From the NCBI RefSeq assembly GCF_023101765.2, contig NC_064228.1, positions 672,501-736,500 of the forward strand: DNA of 64,000 nucleotides, in the 5' to 3' direction. The DNA comes from Spodoptera frugiperda. Taxonomy: Eukaryota > Arthropoda > Insecta > Lepidoptera > Noctuidae. The position numbers and the translations under genes are program-made. The notes under the pieces were generated by a model. That model was given only the letters and a program-made list of their open reading frames with translations, was not told the DNA's origin and made no database searches. Positions 32,660 through 42,377 of the stretch are shown here, piece by piece. The stretch's first letter is position 1. Each line of letters begins with the position of its first letter.

Positions 32660-32830
32660 GACTGAATTATGTTATACTGGCAACTGCCAGCGGCTTCGCC
32701 TGTGCTAAAATGTAGCCTATGTTTTATTCCAGACCACAATCTAACTCGATTAAAATTTTTATCCTGTTCCTTTAGCTGTTTTGACGTGATTGAGTATCAA
32801 ACATACACATGCTTTCGCATTTTATGGTAT
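32660..32830 (+). repeat. Non-LTR retrotransposon tail-type repeat
   Basis: 'CTGCCAGCGGCTTCGCCTGT', 'TTTATTCCAGACCACAATCT' and 'TTTAGCTGTTTTGACGTGAT' match 60535-60710 and 3595-3765. Just after, 32908-32935 has a reverse B-box-like GGGAATCGAACCC, probably another tRNA-related scrap. Confidence 0.6.
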
Positions 32831-33307
32831 AAGCAGGTAAACGAACAGGCTGATCACCTGATCAATTTTATAAAAATCGAAAAAAGTTTTGGTCTATAGT
32901 TTTGGCGGGAATCGAACCCGAGGCTCCTTCCACGTGCGATCAGTCGACCAACGAGTCACTGTTTATTTAAGTAGGTAGCTATGTAATTTGTAGTTATCCG
33001 TTACGTTATAGTTGGTTGAAATTAGGACGATGCCTATTTTGAGCAAACTCGGAGATCCCATGGAGCGCTATAATTGTTTCGATAATCTCTTGCATAAGTC
33101 GATTCGTTTATTATTTTAATTCCTAAGATCTTAGACAGAAAGTATAGTTTAGAAACCTGGGGGTCTACTCTAATTCAACGAAAAACGAAGTTTCGTCCGA
33201 AACTTCGCAAATTTCGTACTACAATTCCATTTATTGCGAACTTTTGTGAACAAAAATGAACGAATGAAATGAAGATAAATAAATAAATAGGTTTTGATTT
33301 GAAATTA

Positions 33308-33328
33308 AAAAAAAAAAAAAAAAAAAAA
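33308..33328 (+). repeat. Poly-A tract
   Basis: About 21 consecutive A after 'TTTTGATTTGAAATT', probably the tail of a retroposon; flanking 'GTATAGTTTAGAAACCTG' occurs on both sides (33144-33161 and 33347-33364). Confidence 0.65.
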
Positions 33329-33424
33329 AGGATATTAGACAGTAAGTATAGTTTAGAAACCTGAACTGTATGCCAATCCTAAGTAATAAAGTAACTGATA
33401 TTAGGTAGGTAGTAGGTACCTATA

Positions 33425-33575
33425 TGACCTGGAGCTGCAGACCATCTAGCGGGTTTACCGGGGCTCCGGCTGTGGCTCCGGCTCGAAATGCGAATGGGGT
33501 GGTTTTTAGTCAGTATGAGTCTGACACTCCCTTTCGCCTCGCAATAGGCGGGAGAAGTCTTTGGATAATTTTTCG
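33425..33575 (-). repeat. Family A repeat
   Basis: Reverse copy: 'GGAGCTGCAGACCATCTAGC', 'GGGGCTCCGGCTGTGGC', 'GGTGGTTTTTAGTCAGTATG', 'GGCGGGAGAAGTCTTTGGAT'. Confidence 0.75.
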
Positions 33576-33869
33576 ACCTTAAAAAAGGTATCTAAATGAT
33601 ATGTAAAAGCTTGTTATTATGTTTATATTTCGTACAATATAGCGTTTCTATGGCACATGGTACTTGTCTATAAATCTGTTAAGTTTGTAAAAACAACATG
33701 ATTTTTTCTACCAACTGCAACGCTATCTGAGAATCGAACCCGGAGCCCTTCGGCGGACATACACATGCTTCCACTCGATTAATGAGGTACCTATTAATTA
33801 CAAGTTAAAAGGAAGGAAATCGTTCAATTAGGTATTGAATCACTAAGTACTTACTTATGTGATACCTAC

Positions 33870-34020
33870 TTACCTTTTTTTTGAAAGGGGGAAAATCATC
33901 CAATGACTTCTTCCGCCTTGGGTGAGGCGGGAGGGAATGTTAGACTCTTTCTGACTAAAAACCACCCCGTTCCTTCTCCTGCTTTGAGCCGGAGCCCCGG
34001 TAACCTTTTACGTTATCCTA
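33870..34020 (+). repeat. Family A repeat
   Basis: Forward copy: 'AAATCATCCAATGACTTCTT', 'TGACTAAAAACCACCCCGTT', 'GAGCCGGAGCCCCGGTAA'. With 33425-33575 it forms an inverted pair about 300 bases apart. Confidence 0.75.
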
Positions 34021-34363
34021 CTTATAGATACCTACTTACCTAAGTTTAATTCTAACTACGTAGGTAATTATATACATAAAGCTTATTGCATTAACCTGTC
34101 AAGCAATACCTACCTACACACTTTTACCTATTTAACATACAAAAACTCGTAGGCAAAGATAAACAAATAAAGCACATCAAACTAAAACGCATTCAATACA
34201 TTTTCGACTTTAAAACAAAATGACATAAAGTAGAAATTCAATTTTCTAACACCTAGGGGACCTAGTTACGTATTTTAGCAGTGTTGTGATAAAAAAACAT
34301 TCGTTTGAATGAACTTGCTAAACGATGTTTGTTGTCATTGGCCGGTGTCAACTGTCAGATGCG

Positions 34364-34376
34364 TTTTGGCGGGAAA
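34364..34376 (+). promoter_or_regulatory. Perfect E2F-type site
   Basis: TTTTGGCGGGAAA matches the TTTSGCGSGAAA E2F consensus fully. ACTGTCA lies at 34351-34357. It is 196 bases before the candidate exon at 34572. Confidence 0.6.
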
Positions 34377-34571
34377 TGAAACGCCATGGTCGAATGTCGT
34401 GTGACGTGTCGAAATCGAGCGTGCTTCTCCAGCATTTGTTGAATGTTGCCAGTTAGCGAGAGTTTGCTTAAATTCGGGGTGATTAATTTAGTGAGCAAGA
34501 GATTATGGAATAAATAACATTAAAGTTTCATATTATGGGAGTGGTGATTGATTTATATTTTTCTAATTGTA

Positions 34572-34626
34572 ATGGGTATGGACGCATCAAATTCTAAAAA
34601 TAGTGATTGTACAAAACTTCCTGGGG
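34572..34626 (+). CDS. Candidate first coding exon (starts Met-Gly)
   Basis: ATG at 34572 opens 18 codons plus one base, reading MGMDASNSKNSDCTKLPG, and ends at a strong donor (GGG|GTAAGT at 34627). Not recognised. A glycine after Met followed by Ser/Asn-rich residues is compatible with N-myristoylation, though Met at 3 is not ideal. The phase-1 donor would join in frame to an AG at 35660-35661 just before the CPES ATG, extending CPES, but that acceptor lacks a good pyrimidine tract. The partner exon could also lie beyond the window. Confidence 0.35.
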
Positions 34627-34627
34627 G

Positions 34628-35255
34628 TAAGTCGTAGGTACAATGATGTTTGTTATAATAAATGTGTTTTGTTTTTTTCATTTAATTATATTGTCAGATC
34701 AAATAGAGTTTCAATAAAATTTTAAAATCAAATTAAATAACCTTTATTATTAAGTAACCTAGCACTTAGGTACTAAGTTAATTTAAAACTTTTTTAAGAT
34801 ATTTTTAAACATGTAGGTACGTAAGATTCTAATTTCAGTTTACTCATAGAATTTTCTTTAATAGGTATATTTTGTACAACGGCTGATAATTTATAAAACA
34901 AAACATAAAAAAAAACACTTTACAATACCTATTTAAGTATTTACCTATAAACAATATTAATGCCATTGACGTTATTCCAAAATCAAATTTCGAATTTCAT
35001 CATCCAGCTTATCGCATCCGCCGAATTAATAATAATGTACAAAGTACAAAGGAATTTACAAAACCGGGTCTGGCCACACCGAGCCGGGACCCCGGTGCCG
35101 ATGGATGGTACGATCCCCGCATTCGCTTCGTCTAGCTATCCGCTATTCAGTCGAACGCGGCGTCTCGTTGCGCACGCATGTCGCATTTTTCGTAAAGCGG
35201 TACGCGAACCAGCTGTATTGTCGAACAACGATAAAAATAAATACGATATGCATTC
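34628..35255. other. Intron or spacer with a GC-rich island
   Basis: AT-rich up to about 35060; 35066-35220 is clearly GC-rich ('GAGCCGGGACCCCGGTGCCG', 'AACGCGGCGTCTCGTTGCGC') and may be part of the CPES promoter. Open frames through it are not convincing proteins. Confidence 0.35.
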
Positions 35256-35519
35256 ATGAGACAAACTGCTAAACAAAACGAGTGTACTCGACATCTGTTG
35301 TTTTTACAAAGCTACTACAACTTGTTACGGCGGGATTGTTTTGATAACATAGTCGCCGAATCGAGTCGTGCATCGATTTTACCCAGAAAAATACTTTGGA
35401 TTGAAGTGTTTTATAAGTGTTTAGTGCTCTCAAGGAGGCTGTGTGACCCTACTATGTCAGCAACAAACAGTGTTATTAGTGTAAAGTTGAACCAACCCTC
35501 CAGCACGGGCTTGTTGTGA
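35256..35519 (+). other. Upstream open reading frame before CPES (87 codons)
   Basis: ATG at 35256, stop at 35517-35519, 147 bases before the CPES ATG and in the same frame as CPES (both start at multiples of three) but closed by its own stop. No recognisable domain. If in the CPES leader it could reduce CPES translation; it may instead be upstream of the transcription start. Confidence 0.35.
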
Positions 35520-35666
35520 TAAAGTCGTGAAGTTTGTGTGATTATTTTTGGAATTACATGCGTGGGCTCCGTTGCCCACATCTAAATACTGCGCTTTGAC
35601 TCAACTGTTGAAGCGTGTAAGAAGCCTAACTCGTGCGAACCTCCGTCATTGAAAACAACAGCGAAA

Positions 35667-36788
35667 ATGATGTGGCCCTCATCACAAGCGAGTAAAATAC
35701 TCACGTTTCTACTTCTAGTCATTGTTGTATACTGCATATGCATGGACACACTACTATTTTTAAGGATACAAAACTATAAAATTGATATATTCGATGTAGA
35801 AACAAATGTAACGCACGAATCCACAACGTTGAAGGAAAGTAGAACGTTACCGAGCTACGAGGAATCGACATGGGTTCCTTGTACCATAAACCCTTTGTGC
35901 CATCCGACGGTTAAAGCGTTAATGGTGGATCATATCAACCACTATATTTATGGGCCTTTGTGTGCGATCGTGGATTTAGGTCTAGGCATTTCTGAGAACA
36001 TGAAGTTCATAACACCGAACATGATATCGTTCTTCCATGTTTTCGTTGCACTGGTTGGAGCGAAACTTGTCACCAGTCCCAGTTTAGCTTCGAGGAGGAT
36101 AGGTGTAGTGCTGTTCCAAATACGCATGTTCCTGGATGACCTGGATGGCCATGTAGCTAGAGAGAGAAAGCATATAAAGGGAGAGAAGTCTGAAGTTGGA
36201 ACGCTAGGGTACTGGGTGGACGGTATTTGTGACACGTTAGGTGTTATCGCCATGATGGTGGGGATCACTCTGTACTTACGAAACAATCCCCCAAGGCGGG
36301 GGTACAAGAACACGCCTGTCAGCACCCTGCCTTACCACCAGTTGAAAGAAATCAATTCCACGGAAGATATAGAGAAGGACCACAATACAGACAACGGGAT
36401 TTCGTACAAAACTAAAGTGACCTTCCAGAAAATAATCCAAGTTATTGGCCTGTTCTCCGGCCAAATGCTGCTGTCTTCATTATCCTGGAACAGATACATA
36501 GATATTTACCAAGACTTGTTAGAGAACTGCACTGAATACGATGTAATAAGACGCGAAACTATGTTCAAGTCTGGTAAGTTTTTCTTCGCGTCAGGCATTT
36601 GGAGGATAACGAACCCTCACAGTTACCTCCATGCCCTCTCCCTAGCAGTGTTCTGTGATAAAACCTGGTGTTTCCTAAAAACTGTACACTACATCGGCTA
36701 TTTAGGGTTAGTCGTGTCCGTTGGTATTTCAGAATTCCTAATTGATAATATTAGATCGTACGTCATGGCGGGAATTGAAGGGCGATGA
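35667..36788 (+). CDS. CPES: Ceramide phosphoethanolamine synthase (CDP-alcohol phosphotransferase family)
   Basis: 373 residues from tandem ATGs at 35667 and 35670, one coding exon. CPES moves phosphoethanolamine from CDP-ethanolamine to ceramide, giving ceramide phosphoethanolamine, the main insect sphingophospholipid; the fly enzyme is a Golgi membrane protein with its active site facing the lumen. Seen here: a membrane span at about residues 11-33, a Cys/His luminal segment (CTINPLCHPTVKALMVDHIN), and the family catalytic motif D157-D158-L-D160-G161-H-V-A164-R165, continuing G181-x3-D185-x3-D189. The gap between AR and GxxxD is 15 residues, longer than the usual 7-8. Further hydrophobic spans follow. 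The leader contains the open frame at 35256. Identification rests on the motif plus the CPES-like N-terminal region. Confidence 0.85.
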   Translation: MMWPSSQASKILTFLLLVIVVYCICMDTLLFLRIQNYKIDIFDVETNVTHESTTLKESRTLPSYEESTWVPCTINPLCHPTVKALMVDHINHYIYGPLCAIVDLGLGISENMKFITPNMISFFHVFVALVGAKLVTSPSLASRRIGVVLFQIRMFLDDLDGHVARERKHIKGEKSEVGTLGYWVDGICDTLGVIAMMVGITLYLRNNPPRRGYKNTPVSTLPYHQLKEINSTEDIEKDHNTDNGISYKTKVTFQKIIQVIGLFSGQMLLSSLSWNRYIDIYQDLLENCTEYDVIRRETMFKSGKFFFASGIWRITNPHSYLHALSLAVFCDKTWCFLKTVHYIGYLGLVVSVGISEFLIDNIRSYVMAGIEGR

Positions 36789-36871
36789 TTATTTTCTTAC
36801 GAAAATATATTACAAACGTAGGTAGTTGTTGAAATGTTATAAAATAAGGTGCTCTGTTATATTTTTGGATA

Positions 36872-36877
36872 AATAAA
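36872..36877 (+). other. CPES polyadenylation signal
   Basis: AATAAA 84 bases after the CPES stop. Confidence 0.55.
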
Positions 36878-36889
36878 ATGAATATAATA

Positions 36890-37250
36890 ATAGTTGTTTC
36901 TTCCAAATTTTAATAGGTTATAGTCTTTGTTTGATAAATTAAAAAAAAAAAAACAATGTTGAAGGAAGTAATTTGAACCCTTATTCCGTAGTCAGGAATT
37001 CCGTTAATATTTCAAATTTAAAATTAGAACAGATACTAAAATAGTTCGATCTCAAGCCAGTTGCGTTCACCATTGTTTTGTTTATGGTTGCACTGTTTTA
37101 TGTCGGTGGCAGAACCAAGTGAGATGGGTGTTTCGTATCGTGGAAAGTGAAACGTAAATAATAAATATCTACTGCTTTTCAATAACTAAATATTAACTGT
37201 AGTTAAACAGCGGAATTTTATTAAAATAATCATGCTGGTATTGTTATGAG
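36890..37250. other. Spacer after CPES
   Basis: Nothing recognised beyond a short A-run near 36942 and AT-rich sequence. Confidence 0.4.
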
Positions 37251-37254
37251 ATCC

Positions 37255-37420
37255 AATGTCCTTTAATTCTCGGAGCTGCGGACTACCTAGCGGGTTTACC
37301 GGGGCTTCATCTCGAAGAGTAGGAGTAGGAACGAGATGGTTTGCAGTCAGTAAGAGTCTGATACTTCGCCTCGCCTTACTCAAGGCGGGAGAAGTAATTG
37401 GATGATTTCTCCCCCATAAA
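37255..37420 (-). repeat. Family A repeat
   Basis: Reverse copy: 'CGGAGCTGCGGACTACCTAG', 'CGGGTTTACCGGGGCTTCAT', 'AAGGCGGGAGAAGTAATTGG'. Confidence 0.75.
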
Positions 37421-38029
37421 AAAAGTCCCTTAATTATGTCTAGCTAGGGATCCTTACAGTTTTATCTACGTCCCTTTAATACTCGATTGAAATAGGTACC
37501 TACAATGAGTAACAATTAACCAATTAAAAATGCTTCAATAACTAACTTAAAAACCACTATGACCTATTTTATTTGTTAAACGTTTAAACTAATCGTACAT
37601 TTTTCAATGGATCACAAAAACAGATGTTCTCAATTCTACGCACAGTCATTCGTTTTTTCTCTATCAAGTACCTTTGAACGATTACGCGTCACATTTTTTT
37701 ATAGTTAGAATAATCCGTTACCCCTAACTACAAGAATTACAAAAACATAGGACCATTTTAACTGTTTGAACTCAATTTCAACAATAACAAATTATAATTC
37801 ATTTCATTAGTTACGTGAGTTTAAATCCGTAGTTAATCCACATTTCATACTTAATAATTTAGTTTGAAACTAACTTACCTCGCTAAATAGGTAGGTAATT
37901 CCCAAAAGGTTTAACTAATTATGTACCTAGTAAAGTCATTAAACCCGTTTCTACTAATGTTTAATTATCATGTTGGTCCAGAGAGTACCAATACGACTAC
38001 TGATTACACGATCTTGGGTTCGTAAAAAT
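37421..38029. other. AT-rich sequence without recognised content
   Basis: No open frame, repeat family or RNA gene supported. Confidence 0.4.
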
Positions 38030-38245
38030 TACTTATATTAATTAGCTACTTCTGCGCGGTTTCACCCGCACTGCTCGGTTCCTATTGATCGTGGTGTGAT
38101 GATTTATAGCCTATAACCTTCCTCGATAAATGCGCTATCCAACACGAAAATAATTATTCAAATCGGACCAGTAGTTCCTGAGATTAGCGCGTTCAAACAA
38201 ACAAACAATCAAACAAACTCTTCAGCTTAAAATATTAGTATAGAT
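38030..38245 (+). repeat. Non-LTR retrotransposon tail-type repeat
   Basis: 'TTCTGCGCGGTTTCACCCGC', 'CTATAACCTTCCTCGATAAA', 'ATCGGACCAGTAGTTCCTGA' and an 'ACAAACAAACAATCAAACAA' run: the common RTE-like 3' end of moth genomes. Confidence 0.6.
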
Positions 38246-38264
38246 TATGTTATCGGCTTACTCA

Positions 38265-38390
38265 CGTAACTGTTTGACGAGGAACTCGACTAGTTTCAAG
38301 CCATGCTAGAGGCAGCATTCCGCGACACACAACGCGGCAACTGCCCAAGTAGCATGTAGTATGTCTCACGAAAGTTATAATAAAATTGCT
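38265..38390. repeat. Family G element (deleted core)
   Basis: 'GCTTACTCACGTAACTGTTT', 'GACGAGGAACTCGACTAGTT', 'CAAGCCATGCTAGAGGC', then directly the right end 'TATGTCTCACGAAAGTTATA'. Confidence 0.7.
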
Positions 38391-38407
38391 CATATTCTTT
38401 GATCGTC

Positions 38408-38520
38408 ATCATCATCATATCAGCCACAAGACGTCCACTTCTGAACATAGACCTCCCGCAATGACTTCTAAATCGGCTTGGACCCGACCTAATTATCTGC
38501 GTAGTTACAACATAAACAGC
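38408..38520 (-). repeat. LINE 3'-end fragment
   Basis: (TCA)n-like start then 'AGACGTCCACTTCTGAACAT' and 'AGACCTCCCGCAATGACTTC', the reverse of a frequent moth LINE ending. Confidence 0.55.
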
Positions 38521-38877
38521 TTAACCTATTTTGATAGATCTTAATCCAGAGACAGATGAATATTTGGAGACGGTGATAGACTTTATACGCGGTCAAAAAC
38601 TTTTAAACCGTATCGTAAAAAGGCAAAGTTTAACATAGTAAGCTTCGTGTTTTCACAACACATTTTGAGTGTAGTTTTTATGACTCACTCAACGACTACG
38701 TACGATAGGATTACTAACAAATATATAACTCCATAAAACATAACGAAAAAACTTTTATTATAAATACTTAGTTACTTATTTTTATCAGTTTGACTCTGCG
38801 GTTAAAGCTGATGTGGTTTTTAATTGGAGTAGAGTAATATTATCCCTTTAATCATATTCTAAAATTGGATGTTCGGA

Positions 38878-38913
38878 GTCTGAGGTCATTAACGCTTGTT
38901 AATGACCTCAGAC
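38878..38913. repeat. Perfect 16-bp stem, 4-base loop
   Basis: GTCTGAGGTCATTAAC (38878-38893), loop GCTT, exact reverse complement 38898-38913. It abuts a family G copy. Confidence 0.85.
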
Positions 38914-38919
38914 AAGACA

Positions 38920-39092
38920 AGTGTAGTGCTTACAACACTTGCGTAACGGTGTTACTGTTCGACAGTCGCCGCGTCGTATGTCGTCGGAATAAAAATGTGA
39001 GCCCCTGGTGTGGCTTGAAACTAGTCGAGTACCATGTCAAACAGTTACGTGAATATAAAAATTTATTTAGTATGTCTCACGAAAGGTATAAT
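38920..39092. repeat. Family G element (right part)
   Basis: 'AGTCGCCGCGTCGTATGTCG', 'GGCTTGAAACTAGTCGAGTA', 'CAAACAGTTACGTGAATA' and 'TATGTCTCACGAAAGGTATA'. Confidence 0.65.
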
Positions 39093-39304
39093 AGTTAATT
39101 ACAAACACAATACTCTTTTTAATTAATTTAATATTTGATTCCAATAAACTCGTTGTAACTACAGAAAATTTTGTAAACTTCGTCACAAATTAATGATTCT
39201 CTCTTACCGCCGTACTGTTATTTAATGGTTACTTAAACCAGTCCTTAGCAATTGTTTTCGATACAAAATTGTTACTAAGGAATAGTTTAAGTAGTTAGTC
39301 ATGA

Positions 39305-39660
39305 AATGTCTCTGAGTGCGGCAGTTACTCTTCATATTGATAAAAGCTTAGATGTTTATCCGGACCAATGTTACGGAATTTCGCTCCAAGATTGAGACGC
39401 TTCATTCATTAAAGACCCCTATTTTTGCTTACCTCAGGAAATGATAGCAGAATGGCCATATTATACAATCTTGCTCCCTTCTTACCCGACCTGTGAGACT
39501 ACAATAGGGTTATTAGGTTTTTAGAGCGTAAACATTGTCTCGCAATGGTGCGTGGCGATGATACTGTGTTACATAGAGCTATTGTTGAAAAAATATCGGA
39601 GGGCATTACAATAGGCTACCCCTGTTACTTGGTACATCTATTGAATAATTTGTCTGCTTG
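39305..39660 (+). other. Possibly decayed coding segment, unidentified
   Basis: One + frame is open apart from single stops: it reads HIDKSLDVYPDQCYGISLQD near 39340 and EMIAEWPYYTILLPSYPTCE near 39440; a second frame reads GDDTVLHRAIVEKISEGITI near 39555. No family recognised. Could be remnant of a mobile element or chance. Confidence 0.2.
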
Positions 39661-39744
39661 AAGTCTAACTACTTACTTTTTCTAGTTATTTCTAGTTACC
39701 CATATTTTGCAATTAAAGGATTGTTCTTTTTTTACATTGCCTCA

Positions 39745-39935
39745 TACTAGGATTTTCTCCTGTGTCGTAGGTGCGTTTACAAACATACAAGTTCACGCTT
39801 ACATGACACTCAGACCCGAAACAGCAATTTGTGGATCACACAAAGAGTTGCTCCGTGTGGGATTTGAAGTCGCTACACACTACGCGGCAACCTGGGTTGC
39901 CCAGACACGGCGCCCAATCAAATCAAATCACTGTT
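39745..39935 (-). repeat. Family B SINE
   Basis: Reverse copy: 'TTCTCCTGTGTCGTAGGTGC', 'ATACAAGTTCACGC', 'TGTGGATCACACAAAGAGTT', then the decayed tRNA-like head. Confidence 0.7.
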
Positions 39936-40605
39936 AGCATCCATAGTGTACAGTGTGGTCTAAAATTTTGATACCGTAGTTAATGTCCCATGGCTAACTA
40001 TTTATGATACGCAAATGATTCAAGTTTGGATCTCTTAATGTATTAAAAATAAAGCTCGTTTTTAACATCAGCTGTTTGCGGCATTCGGAAGCGTTCCTTT
40101 TATACCCTGTATGTACGTCCAAAACTAAATACATGGGTGGTTTTTAGTCAGTAGGTAGGTAATTACGCTTGCCGAAAGGTCTTCATGAAGATATTTAAAG
40201 GGCTACCGTAAACCCACCTGTTGCTAACTTTGTAGCTAGAACAATGTAATAAACTGTAAATATTAATGAACCAAACCCGACAACCCAGTAATTAGGACAA
40301 AAATAAATCATCCCTTGTGACCTTAGTTTCTAATATCATTATAATTTCGATTTCTAAAGTGAATTGATGATTTTTTTTCGTGTTTACTATCTTATCGATT
40401 TGAGTTTAATAACTAGTCATTGTTGGAGTAAACAACATTACGTCTACAGGTAGCAATCAAATGTAATTTGGAAGTTATTAATTCATACACTTGTTGATCA
40501 ATGTCACTAGACTGGTGACTTTTGGTCTAAAATGGTCTTTGGTGATTACGAATTCAATGGTCTTCGTAGGTGTGCTTTTATAATAACTATCGTTAGACAT
40601 ACTAA
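39936..40605. other. Sequence without recognised gene
   Basis: Only a scrap of family A ('GGTGGTTTTTAGTCAGTAGG' at 40136) and AT-rich sequence. Confidence 0.35.
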
Positions 40606-40609
40606 ACTA

Positions 40610-40780
40610 GTTAAAAATCACGGTTTACTCACGTAATGGAAGAAATCTCTACCAGTTTTGAGTCACAGTGGGACTCTTCATCATGAACAGAGTGCTAAAC
40701 GTCGCCGCTGCTCATGATGCTCATGATGAAGAGTCCCTCTGTGACTCGAAACTAGTAGAGCTTCTTCATAGGTGTAAAAT
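40610..40780. repeat. Family G variant
   Basis: 'AATCACGGTTTACTCACGTAA' start as at 10575. Inverted arms 'GAGTCACAGTGGGACTCTTC' and 'GAAGAGTCCCTCTGTGACTC' flank a GC-rich core with repeated 'GCTCATGATG'. Confidence 0.7.
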
Positions 40781-41040
40781 AAACTTCTGTTTTCGGGTCT
40801 ATTGTAAGTAGACTTTACAGTGTATGAATGACACAATCGGCGCAAAATACGAGTAGCTTTGTCTTATCTAAGCAAAAAGCGTTTTTTAATGCACTCGATA
40901 CCTGCCCACACGTGCGCAGATGAATAGGCAAAAACTGGTCGTACCATTCACTAAACCAGAAACGCTTTGGCGCATGTAACAAAAATGTCAACGATGACTC
41001 AATTCGGATTTTTTCGAATGGTAACTTTTGTTTTCCTTAA

Positions 41041-41329
41041 GGTAAGCGTCCACAGACCCGCATCGCACGCAACGGATTTTAGTTTGTCTTGTATAAAAAC
41101 TCGTACAACAGCGTCCACTGATCCGCACCGTACGGACCATTCATCGGCAATGCCTACATGCGATGCGTACCGATGACGTCATACGGAATGCCGATGCCAA
41201 AAATCCGAGTAAAAGTGGTATCGCCAATCCTTGTTGCAATGCTGATACTCGCGTCGGCAATCCGATCGCTGTCGATGGACGCAGGCTGATGCGTGCGATG
41301 CGTACGATGCGGGTCTATGGACGCTTACC
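41041..41329. repeat. Family F TIR element, most complete copy
   Basis: 289 bp. Left end GGTAAGCGTCCACAGACCCG, right end CGGGTCTATGGACGCTTACC (one mismatch in 20 as inverted repeats). The interior has many GATGCG/CGATGCGTACG words. No transposase. Confidence 0.8.
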
Positions 41330-41590
41330 TTTATCGTAATCATATGCTGAAAGGGTTTTGTGCATCTGTTGAATTGTATTGTAGTTATCTAGTTTTCAGT
41401 GACTGGGTCAATGTCAAGTCTCATTGTGAATAAACCAAGGCTATTTATTATTGAGGAGTTTATTTATTCGCCTGAGCTATTGGCCTGATCTCCAGATTAA
41501 TCTTTTTGCCTGGAAAATCCTGTTCTAGGATTTCTTTATGCCTTTAATAATATTCAACATTTTCTTGTATAGTTATTTGCTGTCTGGGGA
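41330..41590. other. Short spacer without recognised content
   Basis: No gene or repeat family recognised. Confidence 0.35.
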
Positions 41591-41733
41591 CCTTAGTACG
41601 AGTTTACTTTACGTTTAAAGAGACGGAAGCGTTTGGCGCTGTGATTGGTTAGTTCATTGTAGCCGGCCAATCAGAGCGCCGCGCCGAATGGGCTTTCGTT
41701 TTCGTTAAACGTAAAGCAAACTCATACTAAGGG
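41591..41733. repeat. Family E MITE
   Basis: 143 bp, ends 'CCTTAGTACGAGTTTACTTT' and 'AAAGCAAACTCATACTAAGG' (inverted), interior 'CCGGCCAATCAGAGCGCC'. Confidence 0.8.
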
Positions 41734-42109
41734 ACTAACTGTGCTTGTTAAACAAATTTAGAAATTGTACCAAACACCCAAATAAGATAAAGTAGCAACA
41801 ATTTATTTTGTGCTGTCTACCTTGAACAAACAGAACAGTGTCCAATGACTTGGTTTAAAACCTTTGTTGATTCGATTACGTTTCGATACGCGTCCACAAT
41901 TCACAGACATTGACAGATTTTTTTTTTAAACTTCGCGGTGTTGACCTGCATACAAAAATGTTTATTTTTAACCTTTTTTATCCAATAGGCAATCGTGCAT
42001 ACAGCTCAGAAACGAGTACGACTGTCTTAAAACATTGATAATTTCGGTTACGTGCTGCGTTGATTTGTTCTAAATTTACAAAGATAATGGCCACATTAAT
42101 TTTCAAGCC

Positions 42110-42377
42110 ATATCAAAGTTTCAAGCCATGTTAAAGTTTCAAGCCATGCTAGAGGCTCATTCATGAGCAGCATTCCGCGACACACGACGCGGCGATTGTC
42201 GCGCTGCTACTGGCGACTCGAGTTTCGCGCCCATCTGGAATGGATGCGAATCGGTGCGAATGAATATGAGCCTCTAGCATGGCTTGAAACTAGTCGAGTT
42301 CCTCGTCAAACAGTTACGTGAGTAAGCCGATAACATAATAATTTATTTAGTATGTCTCACGAAAGTTATAATAAAAT
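42110..42377. repeat. Family G element, most complete palindrome
   Basis: Perfect 19-bp arms 42140-42158 and 42268-42286 (CAAGCCATGCTAGAGGCTC and complement) around a GC-rich core; right side continues 'AGTCGAGTTCCTCGTCAAAC', 'AGTTACGTGAGTAAGCCG' and ends 'TATGTCTCACGAAAGTTATA'. Confidence 0.8.

Noticed and set aside
32900..32950. Possible tRNA gene on the minus strand (GGGAATCGAACCC)
   Set aside because: Only the T-arm-like B box is convincing; no complete cloverleaf or anticodon arm could be drawn, so it is a SINE scrap.
30500..35600. DHX35 exon 3 expected here
   Set aside because: Read for the conserved helicase block after Walker A (ITEPRRVA-like) in + frames; none found, only repeats.
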